Shown here one piece after another: positions 8,153 to 16,466 of a stretch of DNA of 64,000 nucleotides; position 1 is the stretch's first letter, and each line of letters opens with the position of its first letter. Source of the stretch: Floridanema evergladense. GTDB taxonomy: Bacteria > Cyanobacteriota > Cyanobacteriia > Cyanobacteriales > Aerosakkonemataceae. A program made the position numbers and the translations under genes. The stretch is taken from assembly GCF_041929205.1 (NCBI RefSeq), contig NZ_JBHFNT010000071.1. One strand, given 5' to 3'. The notes under the pieces are model-generated. The model made no database searches and had not been told where the DNA came from. It was given only the letters and a program-made list of their open reading frames with translations.

Positions 8153-8632
8153 ATGGGATTTTTCAGAGATTTATCTAAACAAGCGAAACGAATAAGTGAC
8201 GATCGGGAGTTTCTAGGTTTTATTAAAGTTATAGAAAGCCTAGTCTCCAAAGTCCTCTCCTTGGCAATGATAGCAGTGATTTTAGTTTCAGTTGTAGACT
8301 TAATTGTTTATTTATGGCAAGACTTATTTTTTCAACAACCAGTAGGTTTTTTTACGACCACTGTTATTAAGATATTTGGGTTTTTTCTGAATATTTTAAT
8401 CGCTTTAGAATTGTTAGATAATATTACAGCATACCTGAAAAATCACGCCGTTCAGGTTGAATTAGTTATTATCACTTCTTTAGTAGCGGTAGCTAGAAAA
8501 ATTATTATTTTGGATTTAGAAAAAGTTGATGGATTAGAATTGATTGGTTTGGCGATCGCCATTTTAGCTTTATCAATTAGTTATTTAATCGTTCGCTTTA
8601 CAAATAAAAGTTCTCACCATGACCACCACTAA
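8153..8632 (+). CDS. PsiE-family integral membrane protein
   Basis: A 159-residue protein with about four hydrophobic helices (roughly residues 36-58, 68-90, 103-120 and 128-147), resembling the phosphate-starvation-inducible PsiE family, whose biochemical role is unknown. A short basic N-terminus precedes the first helix and the C-terminus is His-rich. It begins 15 bases after narB and overlaps narM by 14 bases, so it is almost certainly co-transcribed with the nitrate reductase genes. A role in nitrate metabolism is only suggested by this position. Confidence 0.75.
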   Translation: MGFFRDLSKQAKRISDDREFLGFIKVIESLVSKVLSLAMIAVILVSVVDLIVYLWQDLFFQQPVGFFTTTVIKIFGFFLNILIALELLDNITAYLKNHAVQVELVIITSLVAVARKIIILDLEKVDGLELIGLAIAILALSISYLIVRFTNKSSHHDHH

Positions 8633-9077
8633 ATTCTTTCAATTCGAGGCAGATTTTGTTAATACTTTGCGTTGTATTCCAATGGTAGTGAGGTATAAAT
8701 TGGATACTTGCGGAATCAAGTTAAAATTATCTCATTGGAATCATTTTAATTTAGCAGAAAGAGAAGCATTGGTAGATTTACCTTGCACAACTGCGAGTGA
8801 AATTAAAACCTATCAAGAATTTCTCCAGCAATTAGTAACTAAACAAACTGGAGCACCCGCTTCCGAATTACCAATTGAAGAAAATCCTGCTTGGATGGAT
8901 AATAAAAACATTCCTTCTGAGGTGTTAGAAAAAGCTAAGGAAGTAGGGGTAGATATTGCGATCGAACAATGGGAAAGTTTATCACCTGTACAGCGTTTTG
9001 CTTTAATTAAACTTAGCCGTCCCAGTCATGAAAATCACAACTTTTTGCCAGCAATGAAAGAGTTTAAATTGATTTAG
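8619..9077 (+). CDS. narM: Nitrate reductase-associated protein NarM
   Basis: A 152-residue soluble protein matching the cyanobacterial NarM family, needed for formation of active nitrate reductase in Synechococcus elongatus, although its biochemical function is unresolved. Recognised by the N-terminal FQFEADF..LRCIPMVVRYKLD region, the SHWNHFNLAERE segment and the C-terminal RFALIKLSRPSHENHNF segment. The start lies inside the last codons of the psiE-like gene, indicating translational coupling with the narB operon. Confidence 0.88.
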   Translation: MTTTKFFQFEADFVNTLRCIPMVVRYKLDTCGIKLKLSHWNHFNLAEREALVDLPCTTASEIKTYQEFLQQLVTKQTGAPASELPIEENPAWMDNKNIPSEVLEKAKEVGVDIAIEQWESLSPVQRFALIKLSRPSHENHNFLPAMKEFKLI

Positions 9078-9114
9078 GGACTGGGGACTGGGGACTAGGG
9101 ATTGGGGACTGGGA
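9078..9114 (+). repeat. Tandem heptamer repeat GGGGACT/GGGGATT
   Basis: Five imperfect copies start at the base after the narM stop codon. Same family as 1501-1554 and 46716-46800; heptamer tracts starting at a stop codon recur in this window. Confidence 0.85.
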
Positions 9115-9136
9115 TTTTTTATATAAATTAAACAGG

Positions 9137-9622
9137 TTACTTTAATTCTGATTCTGTTTGTTCTCCAGGGAAAAATTCTTTTTCTAGTATCTGCTCTAAA
9201 TTGTAACAGCATTCTTGAGGAAAAAAACCTTCATCTAAGGAAGTTTCGCGACTAGCTAAATCCAGCGCATCGCTATAACTTTCGAGTACAGCATCGTGCA
9301 AGTAAGGTTTTAAGCTAGGACTCTCTTTTATAAGTTGTTTAATTTGATAACGTTGTTCGTAAATAGTATTTGAGCAACTTTTAGAACGCTTACTTGGTTG
9401 ATACTCCCACTTTAGCAAATGTCCGATTAAAACTCTTAAACGGTTCCTCAATTCCCGGCGGTCTTGTTTCCCCAAAGATTCTATTTCCTCAGCTAAATTC
9501 GGAAGGTCTAAATTATCCAGCACACCATCTCGCAAAAACTTAGCTTGTTCAACAGTCCAAGCATAGAAATCTGTTTCATATAAATCCGAAGATTTAGAGA
9601 TACTTAATTGCGGTGGGTTCAT
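9137..9622 (-). CDS. DUF29 family protein
   Basis: A 161-residue helical protein matching DUF29, a family abundant in cyanobacteria and of unknown function. Typical features are the N-terminal LYETDFYAWTVEQAKFLR segment, the LAEEIESLGKQDRREL segment and the LLKWEYQP motif. It is convergent with narM and looks like a stand-alone gene; family members often occur in many copies in accessory parts of genomes. No catalytic motif is evident. Confidence 0.85.
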   Translation of the reverse strand: MNPPQLSISKSSDLYETDFYAWTVEQAKFLRDGVLDNLDLPNLAEEIESLGKQDRRELRNRLRVLIGHLLKWEYQPSKRSKSCSNTIYEQRYQIKQLIKESPSLKPYLHDAVLESYSDALDLASRETSLDEGFFPQECCYNLEQILEKEFFPGEQTESELK

Positions 9623-9634
9623 ATAATTAGGTTT

Positions 9635-9692
9635 GTTGTAGCGACTTCAGTCGTTTCTTTCCTCCAGAATAGCACTGAAGTGCTTACAACGA
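9635..9692. repeat. Short inverted-repeat element between gatD and the DUF29 gene
   Basis: GTTGTAGCGACTTCAGT at the left end and ACTGAAGTGCTTACAAC at the right end are imperfect inverted repeats around a roughly 22-base loop. It could form a hairpin acting as terminator of the murT-gatD operon on the minus strand. The same type of sequence is common in cyanobacterial intergenic regions. Confidence 0.55.
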
Positions 9693-9698
9693 ACCTGG

Positions 9699-10505
9699 TT
9701 AATAAGCGGCTAATTCGGTAACTCCCAATTTTTTAAACATTGCTTCTCGCGCCTGCATTGCTAATCCATCATCTAATAACTTTAATTCAACATTTTTCTG
9801 ATATTTTTGTTGTAACGCTGTCTTAATTAACCAATCAGCTAAAAAGGGATTTTTCGGTAAAACTGGGCCATGAGAATAAGTAGCGATCGCATTATGATAA
9901 AATGCGCCTTCCATACCATCTTCGCCATTATTCCCGTAACCGCTGATTACTTTTCCTAATGGTTCAACCTTGCCTAAATAAGTCCTTCCACCATGATTTT
10001 CAAAACCAATAATTACAGGCGGTTTACCTAACATTCCCGTTAATTCTTCAGCTAATTTCGATGCAGTAATTTCAAAAACTACGTTACCAATACAGCGTTT
10101 TGCTTCGATTCCCGGATGCTTACTTACAAAGTCAAATAATCCTAAACCTTCAATTCTTTGACCTAATGCAGGTTCGTAATAATGACCTAATAATTGTGGT
10201 GCGCCACAGGTAAAAACTCCGGGTGTTCCTGCTTCTATCTTTTCGCGCAATACTGTTGCTTTGACACCTTTTAAATCGCGCATGACTATTTCTTGTTGTC
10301 TGTCTTGTGCGCCGCCACCAACTAACAAATCAACTTGATGAATTTCTGTTACAGATGCTTGCAAATCTAGGGGGATTACTTGTACATTAAATCCATGCCA
10401 TTGAGCACGTTGTTGAATGCAGATGACGTTTCCGCGATCGCCATAAGTACTCATTAATGTTGGATAAAGCCAACCAATTTTTAATTCCATTTCTTGATTG
10501 TTCAT
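9699..10505 (-). CDS. gatD: Lipid II isoglutaminyl synthase, glutaminase subunit GatD
   Basis: Class I glutamine amidotransferase of the CobB/CobQ-like type, 268 residues. With MurT it amidates the D-glutamate of the lipid II stem peptide, GatD supplying ammonia from glutamine. Seen: the N-terminal IGWLYPTLMSTYGDRGN segment, the nucleophile region GVFTCGAPQLLGHYY (Cys near residue 99) and the C-terminal histidine region NHGGRTYLG. Its start overlaps the protease stop codon by 4 bases; a second possible start is Met5. It is the last gene of a four-gene minus-strand operon headed by murT. Confidence 0.87.
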   Translation of the reverse strand: MNNQEMELKIGWLYPTLMSTYGDRGNVICIQQRAQWHGFNVQVIPLDLQASVTEIHQVDLLVGGGAQDRQQEIVMRDLKGVKATVLREKIEAGTPGVFTCGAPQLLGHYYEPALGQRIEGLGLFDFVSKHPGIEAKRCIGNVVFEITASKLAEELTGMLGKPPVIIGFENHGGRTYLGKVEPLGKVISGYGNNGEDGMEGAFYHNAIATYSHGPVLPKNPFLADWLIKTALQQKYQKNVELKLLDDGLAMQAREAMFKKLGVTELAAY

Positions 10506-11548
10506 TGTGGTTTTAATGGGGTTAAAACTAAACTACCTCTTTGGGGAAATTTGCCGTTTACTGATTGTTCAAATCGCCAGTGTTGGACAAACTGGTTTAA
10601 GAAATTCTGCCCTAAAATTCCGTCAACTGCAAGCACTTTGAGAACGGAAGTATTTAAAACTACTGCTTCTAAATTGTTTATTTGGTAATTTTGCATTTTA
10701 ACTAGGTCAAGTGTGAGAGATTTCGCAGGTTCTAAACCGCAAAAACCCTGCACGCTGATATCTTGCATTTTACTAGAAGCGATCGCCAATTTACCCGCAA
10801 CTTCCTGAGAAATAAAAATACTTTCTGCGCCAGTATCAATTAAAAAAGTAAATGGCCCTTGCCCATTAATTTCTACTTCTGCTAACATAACTCCCAGCTT
10901 ACCTTGCAGGGTAATAGCCCGATTTTTATCTGCAATAGGTAACTGGGAAGGCGACAAAAGTTGTAATTGCTGTTTTTGCGGATTTATTACTAAATCGAAT
11001 TGACTAAAAAAATCCATTCCCAAAACGCCTGTTAATTCATCAGGAATTACCGCCTTTGACAATTCTAAAACCATTAGATCGTTAATTTGGGCAGTTTGAG
11101 CATTTATAGTTGGTAAACGATGCAAAGTAGCATCCATATTTAAACAGTCATTACCCGCCACAGCAAATTGCACTCTTTCTCCGGGAATTGCAGTTCCCTT
11201 TAAATTTAATTCCCTAGTTAATTGAGTTGCAATCATTGAAGTTGCTGCACCTGTATCTACCAAATACCTCCCAGATTTTCCCCCTAATTTTAAATCAATT
11301 GTCCAAACTTGTCCGCCTTCAACTAAACGCATTGGTAAAGTCGCTTCGCCGGAAACTTTTGGCGGTGGTAACTCCATGTTTTGTAAACGAACGATCGCTT
11401 TTAGTTGCGATATCTTGGAAAATGCAATACTTGTTCTAAGACTAAAATCAATTGCTGAGACAGAAATATTTTCTATTAAACCACAGATGAAACACAGATG
11501 AACACAGATGAACACAGATGAAATTAACGATAAATTTAATTTACTCAT
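10502..11548 (-). CDS. Secreted or membrane-anchored retropepsin-like aspartic protease, two-domain
   Basis: Two copies of a retroviral-type aspartyl protease fold are visible, each with a D-T-G-A active-site motif: YLVDTGAATS in the first half and FLIDTGAES in the second. The double-domain layout resembles a pseudo-dimeric pepsin or the clan AA proteases widespread in bacteria. An N-terminal hydrophobic stretch suggests export or anchoring, but part of it is encoded by an intergenic-type tandem repeat (see 11480-11522), so the true start is uncertain: the frame extends to 11590, the ATG at 11548 has a purine-rich upstream region, and a later start would remove the hydrophobic stretch. It overlaps gatD by 4 bases and follows the SH3 gene, so it is probably co-transcribed with murT-gatD. 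Substrate unknown. Confidence 0.75.
   Translation of the reverse strand: MSKLNLSLISSVFICVHLCFICGLIENISVSAIDFSLRTSIAFSKISQLKAIVRLQNMELPPPKVSGEATLPMRLVEGGQVWTIDLKLGGKSGRYLVDTGAATSMIATQLTRELNLKGTAIPGERVQFAVAGNDCLNMDATLHRLPTINAQTAQINDLMVLELSKAVIPDELTGVLGMDFFSQFDLVINPQKQQLQLLSPSQLPIADKNRAITLQGKLGVMLAEVEINGQGPFTFLIDTGAESIFISQEVAGKLAIASSKMQDISVQGFCGLEPAKSLTLDLVKMQNYQINNLEAVVLNTSVLKVLAVDGILGQNFLNQFVQHWRFEQSVNGKFPQRGSLVLTPLKPQ
11480..11522. repeat. ACACAGATGA decamer-type tandem repeat inside the protease 5' coding region
   Basis: Four imperfect copies of AACACAGATG lie within the aspartic protease frame, where on the minus strand they encode the hydrophobic segment SVFICVHLCFICGL. The same repeat family is intergenic elsewhere (30488-30595, 57160-57190, 60045-60090). 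Confidence 0.8.
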
Positions 11549-11594
11549 TTTTCTTCTTTCTCTCTTCTCTCTGCGTCTGTAGCGGTTCAAAAAA

Positions 11595-12158
11595 CTAAGA
11601 ACAAGTAGTCAAAGGATTACCACATTGATCGTTAACAGCTAACCAACCTTGCACTCTTTGATAACCAACAAACGCCCATTTTCCTTGACATCCTAACAAA
11701 GTTACTGCCGTATTGGAAGGAATTGTTCCTATTTCCTTTCTACCACCATCGGGCCTAGAATAAACAGAAACTTTCTTTTTTTCATAACCGCGAGTACTAG
11801 TTCCTAATTTAGCAGCATAAACCCAACCTTTGCCTTGAAAAATCACTTTACCACTTGCATCTTCAGCTTTATTAATTGCTACCCAATTTCCCTGAGAAGC
11901 AATTACATCAACCAATACTCCATCTGTATTTGTCGGCAATTTTCCCAAAATTTCCCCGCTAGTATTGGGATTAGCACGCACATTCAAACCTTGGGGATCT
12001 TTGTCGATTACATAAGCGTAAATTTGACAAGCTTTTTGATTTGATGTCACCTGTTTATGTAATAATGTTGGTGCAGTTTGGGAAACTAAAAACAGATTGG
12101 GATTTTGCCAACCGACGACCAAACCTAATAATAGATTAGTTAACAATGGAATTTTCAT
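11595..12158 (-). CDS. Secreted SH3-domain protein
   Basis: About 187 residues with an N-terminal hydrophobic signal and bacterial SH3-type repeats (segments around GLNVRANPNTSGEILGKLP and VSVYSRPDGGRKEIGTIP, each ending in a short WxxV/WAFV strand). Such domains typically bind peptidoglycan or cell-wall peptides. The ATG at 12158 has AGAAGGG upstream and is preferred; a GTG at 12182 overlapping the murT stop by 4 bases is the alternative and would place eight extra residues before the signal. It lies between murT and the protease in one operon, which fits a cell-wall role. Confidence 0.75.
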   Translation of the reverse strand: MKIPLLTNLLLGLVVGWQNPNLFLVSQTAPTLLHKQVTSNQKACQIYAYVIDKDPQGLNVRANPNTSGEILGKLPTNTDGVLVDVIASQGNWVAINKAEDASGKVIFQGKGWVYAAKLGTSTRGYEKKKVSVYSRPDGGRKEIGTIPSNTAVTLLGCQGKWAFVGYQRVQGWLAVNDQCGNPLTTCS

Positions 12159-12178
12159 ATTGTACCCTTCTGCCTTCT

Positions 12179-13522
12179 TCACAGAATTTGTTTACCTGTC
12201 AGCAATCCCCGCACTTCTAACATTGCCGAATAGGTTGGTAAAATATGTAAAGTTTCACCAACTGGCGTGTGTTCTAACGCAGTAGCGATCGCCTCTGACA
12301 AATCCTCCTTGACGATCAATTTACAGCCATTGTTCCCATTAGTTTGGCTATACTTAATTCGTAATGCCATATCATAAACCCGATCGCCACTAACCACAAT
12401 ATTTCCCCCCGATGCCACTAACTTTTCCGTATCCACATCCCAAATCCAAGAAACATCAGTACCATCGGGAATGCGATCGTTTAAAACCATTAAAGTAGTA
12501 GCTGCACCCCCAGCTTTTTTCACCTCATTCACCGTGCGAATTGTTTCATTCATCCCCACCGGATTTTTAGCTAACAAAATCCGCACTTTCTTCCCCGAAA
12601 CTTCCAACTCTTCCGCACGTCCAAAAGCAGCTTGAAAGTTTTTGATAGTCTCTAAAATCGTACTTTCTGCAACGCCAATTTGTTGCCCTAATAAAGTAGC
12701 CGCCAAAGTATTATATTTATTGTACAGTCCGATGAGAATTTGCGGCCATTTGCTACTATCAATATTAACTTGGCTCTTTTTAAATCCGCAATTCGGACAA
12801 TCAAAATCTCCCAAATGGGAAAGGTAAACCCCTAGATAATTTAAAGATTCACCGCAATTCGGACAATAAATTGAGTCTACCGCATGGGGAATTTCATCTA
12901 AATAATATTGCGGTTCGCTTAAACCAAAAAATAAAACTTTCTGCGTCAAATTCTGCCCTAAATAAGATAAAGTCGGATCGTCAGCATTAGCAATTATTAC
13001 TGTATCTGCGGGGAGAGTTGCGATCGCCTTCGACCAACGTTGACTAATCGTATCAACTTCCCCATATCTATCCAACTGATCCCGAAACAAATTCAAACAC
13101 AAAATAAACTTCGGTTGAATCTTCGGTAAAACCTTGGGAATTACATTTTCATCAACTTCTAAAATCGCATAATCTGCCTTTAACTTACCAAACAAATTAG
13201 TCCGTTCAATTAACGCCGTCGCTAAACCATTTTCTAAATTCGCGCCAGCTTCATTATGTACAACTCGCCAACCCTGATTTTCTAACATCTTTCGCAGCAA
13301 CCGCGCAGTTGTAGTTTTCCCATTCGTACCCGCAATCACGATCGCGCCGTACTTCACTTGACGACTCAGCAAACATAAAATTTGCGGTTGAATCTTACTC
13401 GCAATTTCTCCCGGTAAAACACTCGCTGCACCTAGTTTCAGCGATCGAATTATATAAGTAATAGTATTCGCAGCTGAAACTGCCACACTCAGTCGCCATT
13501 GATCCACCAAATTAATTTTCAC
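12179..13522 (-). CDS. murT: Lipid II isoglutaminyl synthase, Mur-ligase subunit MurT
   Basis: A 447-residue Mur-ligase-like protein that with GatD converts the D-iGlu of lipid II to D-isoglutamine using ATP. Seen: the ATP-binding loop AGTNGKTTTARLL (about residues 62-74), a four-cysteine zinc-ribbon insertion (YCPNCGESLN ... FDCPNCG, about residues 218-245) that is diagnostic of MurT, and the C-terminal DUF1727 region. It heads the minus-strand operon murT-SH3-protease-gatD. In many genomes murT and gatD are directly adjacent; here two secreted proteins separate them. Confidence 0.9.
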   Translation of the reverse strand: MKINLVDQWRLSVAVSAANTITYIIRSLKLGAASVLPGEIASKIQPQILCLLSRQVKYGAIVIAGTNGKTTTARLLRKMLENQGWRVVHNEAGANLENGLATALIERTNLFGKLKADYAILEVDENVIPKVLPKIQPKFILCLNLFRDQLDRYGEVDTISQRWSKAIATLPADTVIIANADDPTLSYLGQNLTQKVLFFGLSEPQYYLDEIPHAVDSIYCPNCGESLNYLGVYLSHLGDFDCPNCGFKKSQVNIDSSKWPQILIGLYNKYNTLAATLLGQQIGVAESTILETIKNFQAAFGRAEELEVSGKKVRILLAKNPVGMNETIRTVNEVKKAGGAATTLMVLNDRIPDGTDVSWIWDVDTEKLVASGGNIVVSGDRVYDMALRIKYSQTNGNNGCKLIVKEDLSEAIATALEHTPVGETLHILPTYSAMLEVRGLLTGKQIL

Positions 13523-13834
13523 TAACCCTTCCCTGCGATCGACAAACCTACAAACTCAGTTGGGATTATATCGTTTCTTTTGAAATTTGCTATCGGGAAG
13601 TTGGTTGTAGCGAACTGCCTTTACTCAGATGTTGCACTACTGGAGGTAGAACCTCCCAGATCCTCGTTCCCAGGTTCAACCTGGGAACGAAAATGGAGGC
13701 TCTGCCTTTTGGTACAAGATCTGAGTTTACCTGTTCCTCAACCCCTCAAAAATTAAAAAGCGATACCGCCATTGTCATTGACGATATCACTTCTCAAGCC
13801 TTTGTTGAATTTAATACACCAAATCCACTCCTGA
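13523..13834. other. Intergenic region upstream of murT
   Basis: Upstream region of murT on one side and 3' end of the proline-rich gene on the other. It contains the palindromic element copy 2 (13623-13726). The rest shows no recognisable gene or clear promoter motif. Confidence 0.6.
13623..13726. repeat. Palindromic dispersed element, copy 2
   Basis: Ends ACTCAGATGTTGCAC and GTACAAGATCTGAGT are near-perfect inverted repeats. The interior carries GGAGGTAGAACCTCC, the CGTTCCCAGG/CCTGGGAACG palindrome and GGAGGCTCTGCC, in opposite orientation to copy 1 at 1666-1785. Confidence 0.85.
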
Positions 13835-14338
13835 TTACCAAAGACCACGAATTGGTCGTGGTGGTGGTGGCGGTGGTGGTGGCGGTGGTGGTGGCGGCGG
13901 TGGCGGTGGCGGTGGCGGTGGTGGTGGTGGTGGTGGTGGCGGTGGCGGTGGTGGTGGTACTGGTCTCGGCGGTGTTACCGCGATCGGTGGTCTGTACAAT
14001 CTCACTTCGTAACCGCACTGTAATTTCGTAGCTTCTACCAGCGTTCCCGGTCGCAATGGCAGGACTGCGGCATCCACCATATCCAGCCTAGCATCCACAA
14101 ATTGACCGTCTTTCGCTTTGATTGTTGCTATATCGCCAACAATACTGACTATTCTGCCAATCAGTTTTTCTCCGGTGTTTAACTTCAGGAGATTTTCATC
14201 TTGACCTTTTTGGGACTCACAAAAATTTCGTTGTTTCGTATTAGGTGGTTCAACAGCGATCGCTGGATGCACTGCTAGCAGGGTCAGCAATAGCAATAGA
14301 CCCCTACTCACCAATGCGTTCACTTTCCTCACATCCAT
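13835..14338 (-). CDS. Secreted protein with a C-terminal run of 33 prolines
   Basis: A 167-residue frame with a clear signal peptide (about residues 1-28, cleavage probably after AIA), a compact domain (about 30-110) with a small-beta-barrel-like LLKLNTGEKLIGRIVSIVGDIATI segment and two cysteines, and then a tail of 33 consecutive prolines ending RPIRGLW. The tract is encoded by a CCA/CCG simple repeat (GGT/GGC on the plus strand, 13859-13957). I do not recognise the family. A polyproline tail could span the cell wall or stiffen a surface anchor. Repeat slippage may alter its length, and translation would probably need elongation factor P. The plus-strand valine-rich frame here is a shadow. 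Confidence 0.65.
   Translation of the reverse strand: MDVRKVNALVSRGLLLLLTLLAVHPAIAVEPPNTKQRNFCESQKGQDENLLKLNTGEKLIGRIVSIVGDIATIKAKDGQFVDARLDMVDAAVLPLRPGTLVEATKLQCGYEVRLYRPPIAVTPPRPVPPPPPPPPPPPPPPPPPPPPPPPPPPPPPPPPPRPIRGLW
13859..13957. repeat. Trinucleotide-type simple repeat (GGT/GGC) encoding polyproline
   Basis: Ninety-nine bases made only of TGG and CGG triplets in phase with the minus-strand gene. It is a candidate slippage hotspot; any in-phase change only alters proline number. Confidence 0.9.
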
Positions 14339-14683
14339 TACAACCTCACTTGGAGACGAATTTGCTACAAACAGAACGCTTTTGCTCAGTTCTTCGTAGC
14401 TACCCAGAGCAGATCTACTAAAAATTCACCATTTGCCAGAGGTAGTTGCTTTTTGGGAATCTTGATTTAGAGATATTCGCTTGGGATAGAAGTTTAGGTA
14501 ATAATACCTAGCCTTTTAACGCTATTGAGAACCGCAGAAAGCGAACGTAAAGCAAATAGCACTTCATAATATAGCGGATCTGTGACCAAAAAAGCATGAA
14601 TACGAAATTAAAATACTATAAGACCTAACCAGCAAGCTGGTATAAGTCTGAAGTCTCGTTATATCGTTTGCTAGGAATAACAA
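14339..14683. other. Divergent intergenic region between the proline-rich gene and the L,D-transpeptidase gene
   Basis: Upstream region for both flanking genes, which are divergently transcribed. A hairpin (14621-14649) lies 35 bases before the transpeptidase start. No gene, clear regulator site or larger repeat was recognised. Confidence 0.6.
14621..14649 (+). promoter_or_regulatory. Hairpin in the leader of the L,D-transpeptidase gene
   Basis: AGACCTAACCAGC and GCTGGTATAAGTCT form a stem with a two-base loop and minor bulges. It is close to the start codon and has no U-tract, so it is more likely an mRNA leader structure than a terminator. Function unknown. Confidence 0.4.
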
Positions 14684-15304
14684 ATGAAAGGAATGGTGAG
14701 AGGAGAAGCATTAACTAAAGGCTTCCTGTTAATCTGTTTTAGCACAACATTTTTTTCACTCTGGACTCAACCGCAGGCGACAGCCTCTACCTCCAGGAAT
14801 AAGCAGTTAGAACTTACTAAAAGTCAGCTAATACCTCAAGGTCACATAGCACCCACAACTCCATTACCAACTCAAACTCCCGGTACTGTGCAACCCTCCC
14901 CTGTTAGTCCAGTTGAAGATACTTGGTTAAAAATTAAGTTAACAGAACGCCGTGTTTATGTTTATCGAGATAATCAGGTAAAAACTAGTTTTCCTATTGC
15001 GATCGGCAAACCTGGTTGGGAAACTCCCACAGGTAAATTCCAAGTAATACAAATGGTTAAAGACCCAGCTTGGCAACATCCCTGGAATGGTAAAATTTTT
15101 CCCCCAGGCCCAAATAACCCTTTAGGCGTGCGATGGATTGGTTTTTGGACTGATGGCAAAAATACCATTGGTTTTCATGGTACTCCCAACGAACGGGTCA
15201 TGGGACAAGCCGTTTCTCACGGTTGCGTCAGAATGCGAAATCGTGATGTAGTTGCTTTATTTGAATTGGTCAAAGTAGGCACAACAGTAGTAGTAGAACA
15301 TTAG
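14684..15304 (+). CDS. L,D-transpeptidase (YkuD family)
   Basis: A 206-residue exported protein with an N-terminal hydrophobic signal (about residues 12-34), a proline/threonine-rich linker (about 55-80) and a YkuD catalytic domain. The catalytic signature HGTPNERVMGQAVSHGCVRM is complete, with nucleophile C181 in SHGCVRM. Enzymes of this family form 3-3 peptidoglycan cross-links or attach proteins to peptidoglycan in the periplasm. Start at ATG 14684; an in-frame ATG at 14693 is possible. It is apparently a single-gene transcript with its own terminator. Confidence 0.92.
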   Translation: MKGMVRGEALTKGFLLICFSTTFFSLWTQPQATASTSRNKQLELTKSQLIPQGHIAPTTPLPTQTPGTVQPSPVSPVEDTWLKIKLTERRVYVYRDNQVKTSFPIAIGKPGWETPTGKFQVIQMVKDPAWQHPWNGKIFPPGPNNPLGVRWIGFWTDGKNTIGFHGTPNERVMGQAVSHGCVRMRNRDVVALFELVKVGTTVVVEH

Positions 15305-15873
15305 TATATCTACGGATTAATGCCGCACTTTTAACCAAAAATTCTCTAATCTATAGCTCTTGTCTGGACATTAAAAATTATTAATCTCCTTTCCCTGTAC
15401 TATCAGTGCAGGGTTTAATTATATAAATGTTTTGCTGTTTGCTTTTTACTACACAAATGTTGTTTATTTAGAAATATTACTAAGCTGACTCCTAGTTTAT
15501 TAAATTTCAATTTAAATACATCAAATTGTTATTTGTTGAGAAACATTATTGATATTTACAAAATAAAATTTACAAACATTAAGTAATGCTGTTTAAATAG
15601 GCACAAATGAAAATAATTATGCAAAACTAAAGTTAGATGTAAAAGAGATAGTTAAGTTATACGAACAGGAGCAGCACAAGCATACAATCTCAAGTTAACC
15701 AACAAAAAAAGACCAGTTAGATAGCTAAAAATCTATCTTTTCTTAAACAATTGACTAACAAAAAAGAAAGAAAAGATTAAGCTAGATGAGTTTGAGTTGG
15801 TGAATGTGTTAGGAGCTACAAAAAAGCTTTGAGCGTTAAAAGATACTAGCTCGAAATCGTAAGGAAATAAACT
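15305..15873. other. Long AT-rich upstream region of the hox operon
   Basis: Apart from the terminator at 15393-15413, these 569 bases contain no gene. They should hold the hoxE promoter and leader. A small stem AGATAG/CTATCT followed by TTTTCTT at 15719-15744 resembles a weak intrinsic terminator about 130 bases upstream of hoxE and could act as an attenuator. No GTA-N8-TAC NtcA site was found. Confidence 0.55.
15393..15413 (+). terminator. Probable terminator of the L,D-transpeptidase gene
   Basis: CCCTGTACT and AGTGCAGGG form a 9-bp stem with one G-U pair and a three-base loop, followed by TTTAATTAT, about 90 bases after the stop codon. Confidence 0.6.
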
Positions 15874-16398
15874 ATGCAATCTACGACAACAAAAGACCCA
15901 CAAAAATCAACAAAAGAACATCCCAGTGGAGATAAGCGTTTTAAGGCATTAGATATTACGATGAAGCGCAATCAATACCGTCAAGATGCCTTAATTGAAG
16001 TACTACATAAAGCGCAAGAATCATTTGGTTATTTAGAAGAAGATGTATTACTCTATATTGCCAGAGGATTGAAGTTACCTTTAAGCCGTGTTTATGGTGT
16101 CGCCACATTCTATCATCTATTTTCTTTGAAACCGAGTGGCGCTCATAGTTGTGTAGTTTGCTTAGGTACTGCTTGTTATGTAAAAGGTAGCGGACAAGTC
16201 TTGGAAGCACTAGAACAAAAAACTGGAATTCATCAAGGTGAAACTACTCCAGATGGACAAATGTCGCTGTTGTCAGCACGTTGTATAGGTGCTTGTGGCA
16301 TTGCGCCAGCAGTGGTTTTTGATGGCACAGTAGCGGGTAAAGTTAAACCAGAAGAAGCGCTAGAAAAAATCAAAAATTGGGGTGTTAATCCAGGGTAA
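15874..16398 (+). CDS. hoxE: Bidirectional [NiFe]-hydrogenase diaphorase subunit HoxE
   Basis: A 174-residue NuoE-like [2Fe-2S] subunit connecting the diaphorase to electron acceptors (NAD(P) or ferredoxin/flavodoxin) of the cyanobacterial bidirectional hydrogenase. The thioredoxin-like cluster ligands C96, C101, C137 and C141 (C-X4-C and C-X3-C) are present. First gene of the hox cluster, 68 bases before hoxF. The start is preceded by AAGGA. Confidence 0.95.
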   Translation: MQSTTTKDPQKSTKEHPSGDKRFKALDITMKRNQYRQDALIEVLHKAQESFGYLEEDVLLYIARGLKLPLSRVYGVATFYHLFSLKPSGAHSCVVCLGTACYVKGSGQVLEALEQKTGIHQGETTPDGQMSLLSARCIGACGIAPAVVFDGTVAGKVKPEEALEKIKNWGVNPG

Positions 16399-16466
16399 TT
16401 GCTAATTAAATCAAGGCAAAATTACCAGTTACCAATTAATATTGACGAATTAGTGATTTAACGACT

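Noticed and set aside
9699..10505. Cobyric acid synthase-type (CobQ) function for the amidotransferase
   Set aside because: The protein is only 268 residues without the N-terminal ATPase domain and shares an operon with murT, so GatD is the better assignment.
13693..14031. Plus-strand frame of 112 codons rich in valine and alanine
   Set aside because: It is the antisense of the polyproline tract; the minus-strand frame has a signal peptide and a sensible N-terminal domain, so the plus frame is a shadow.
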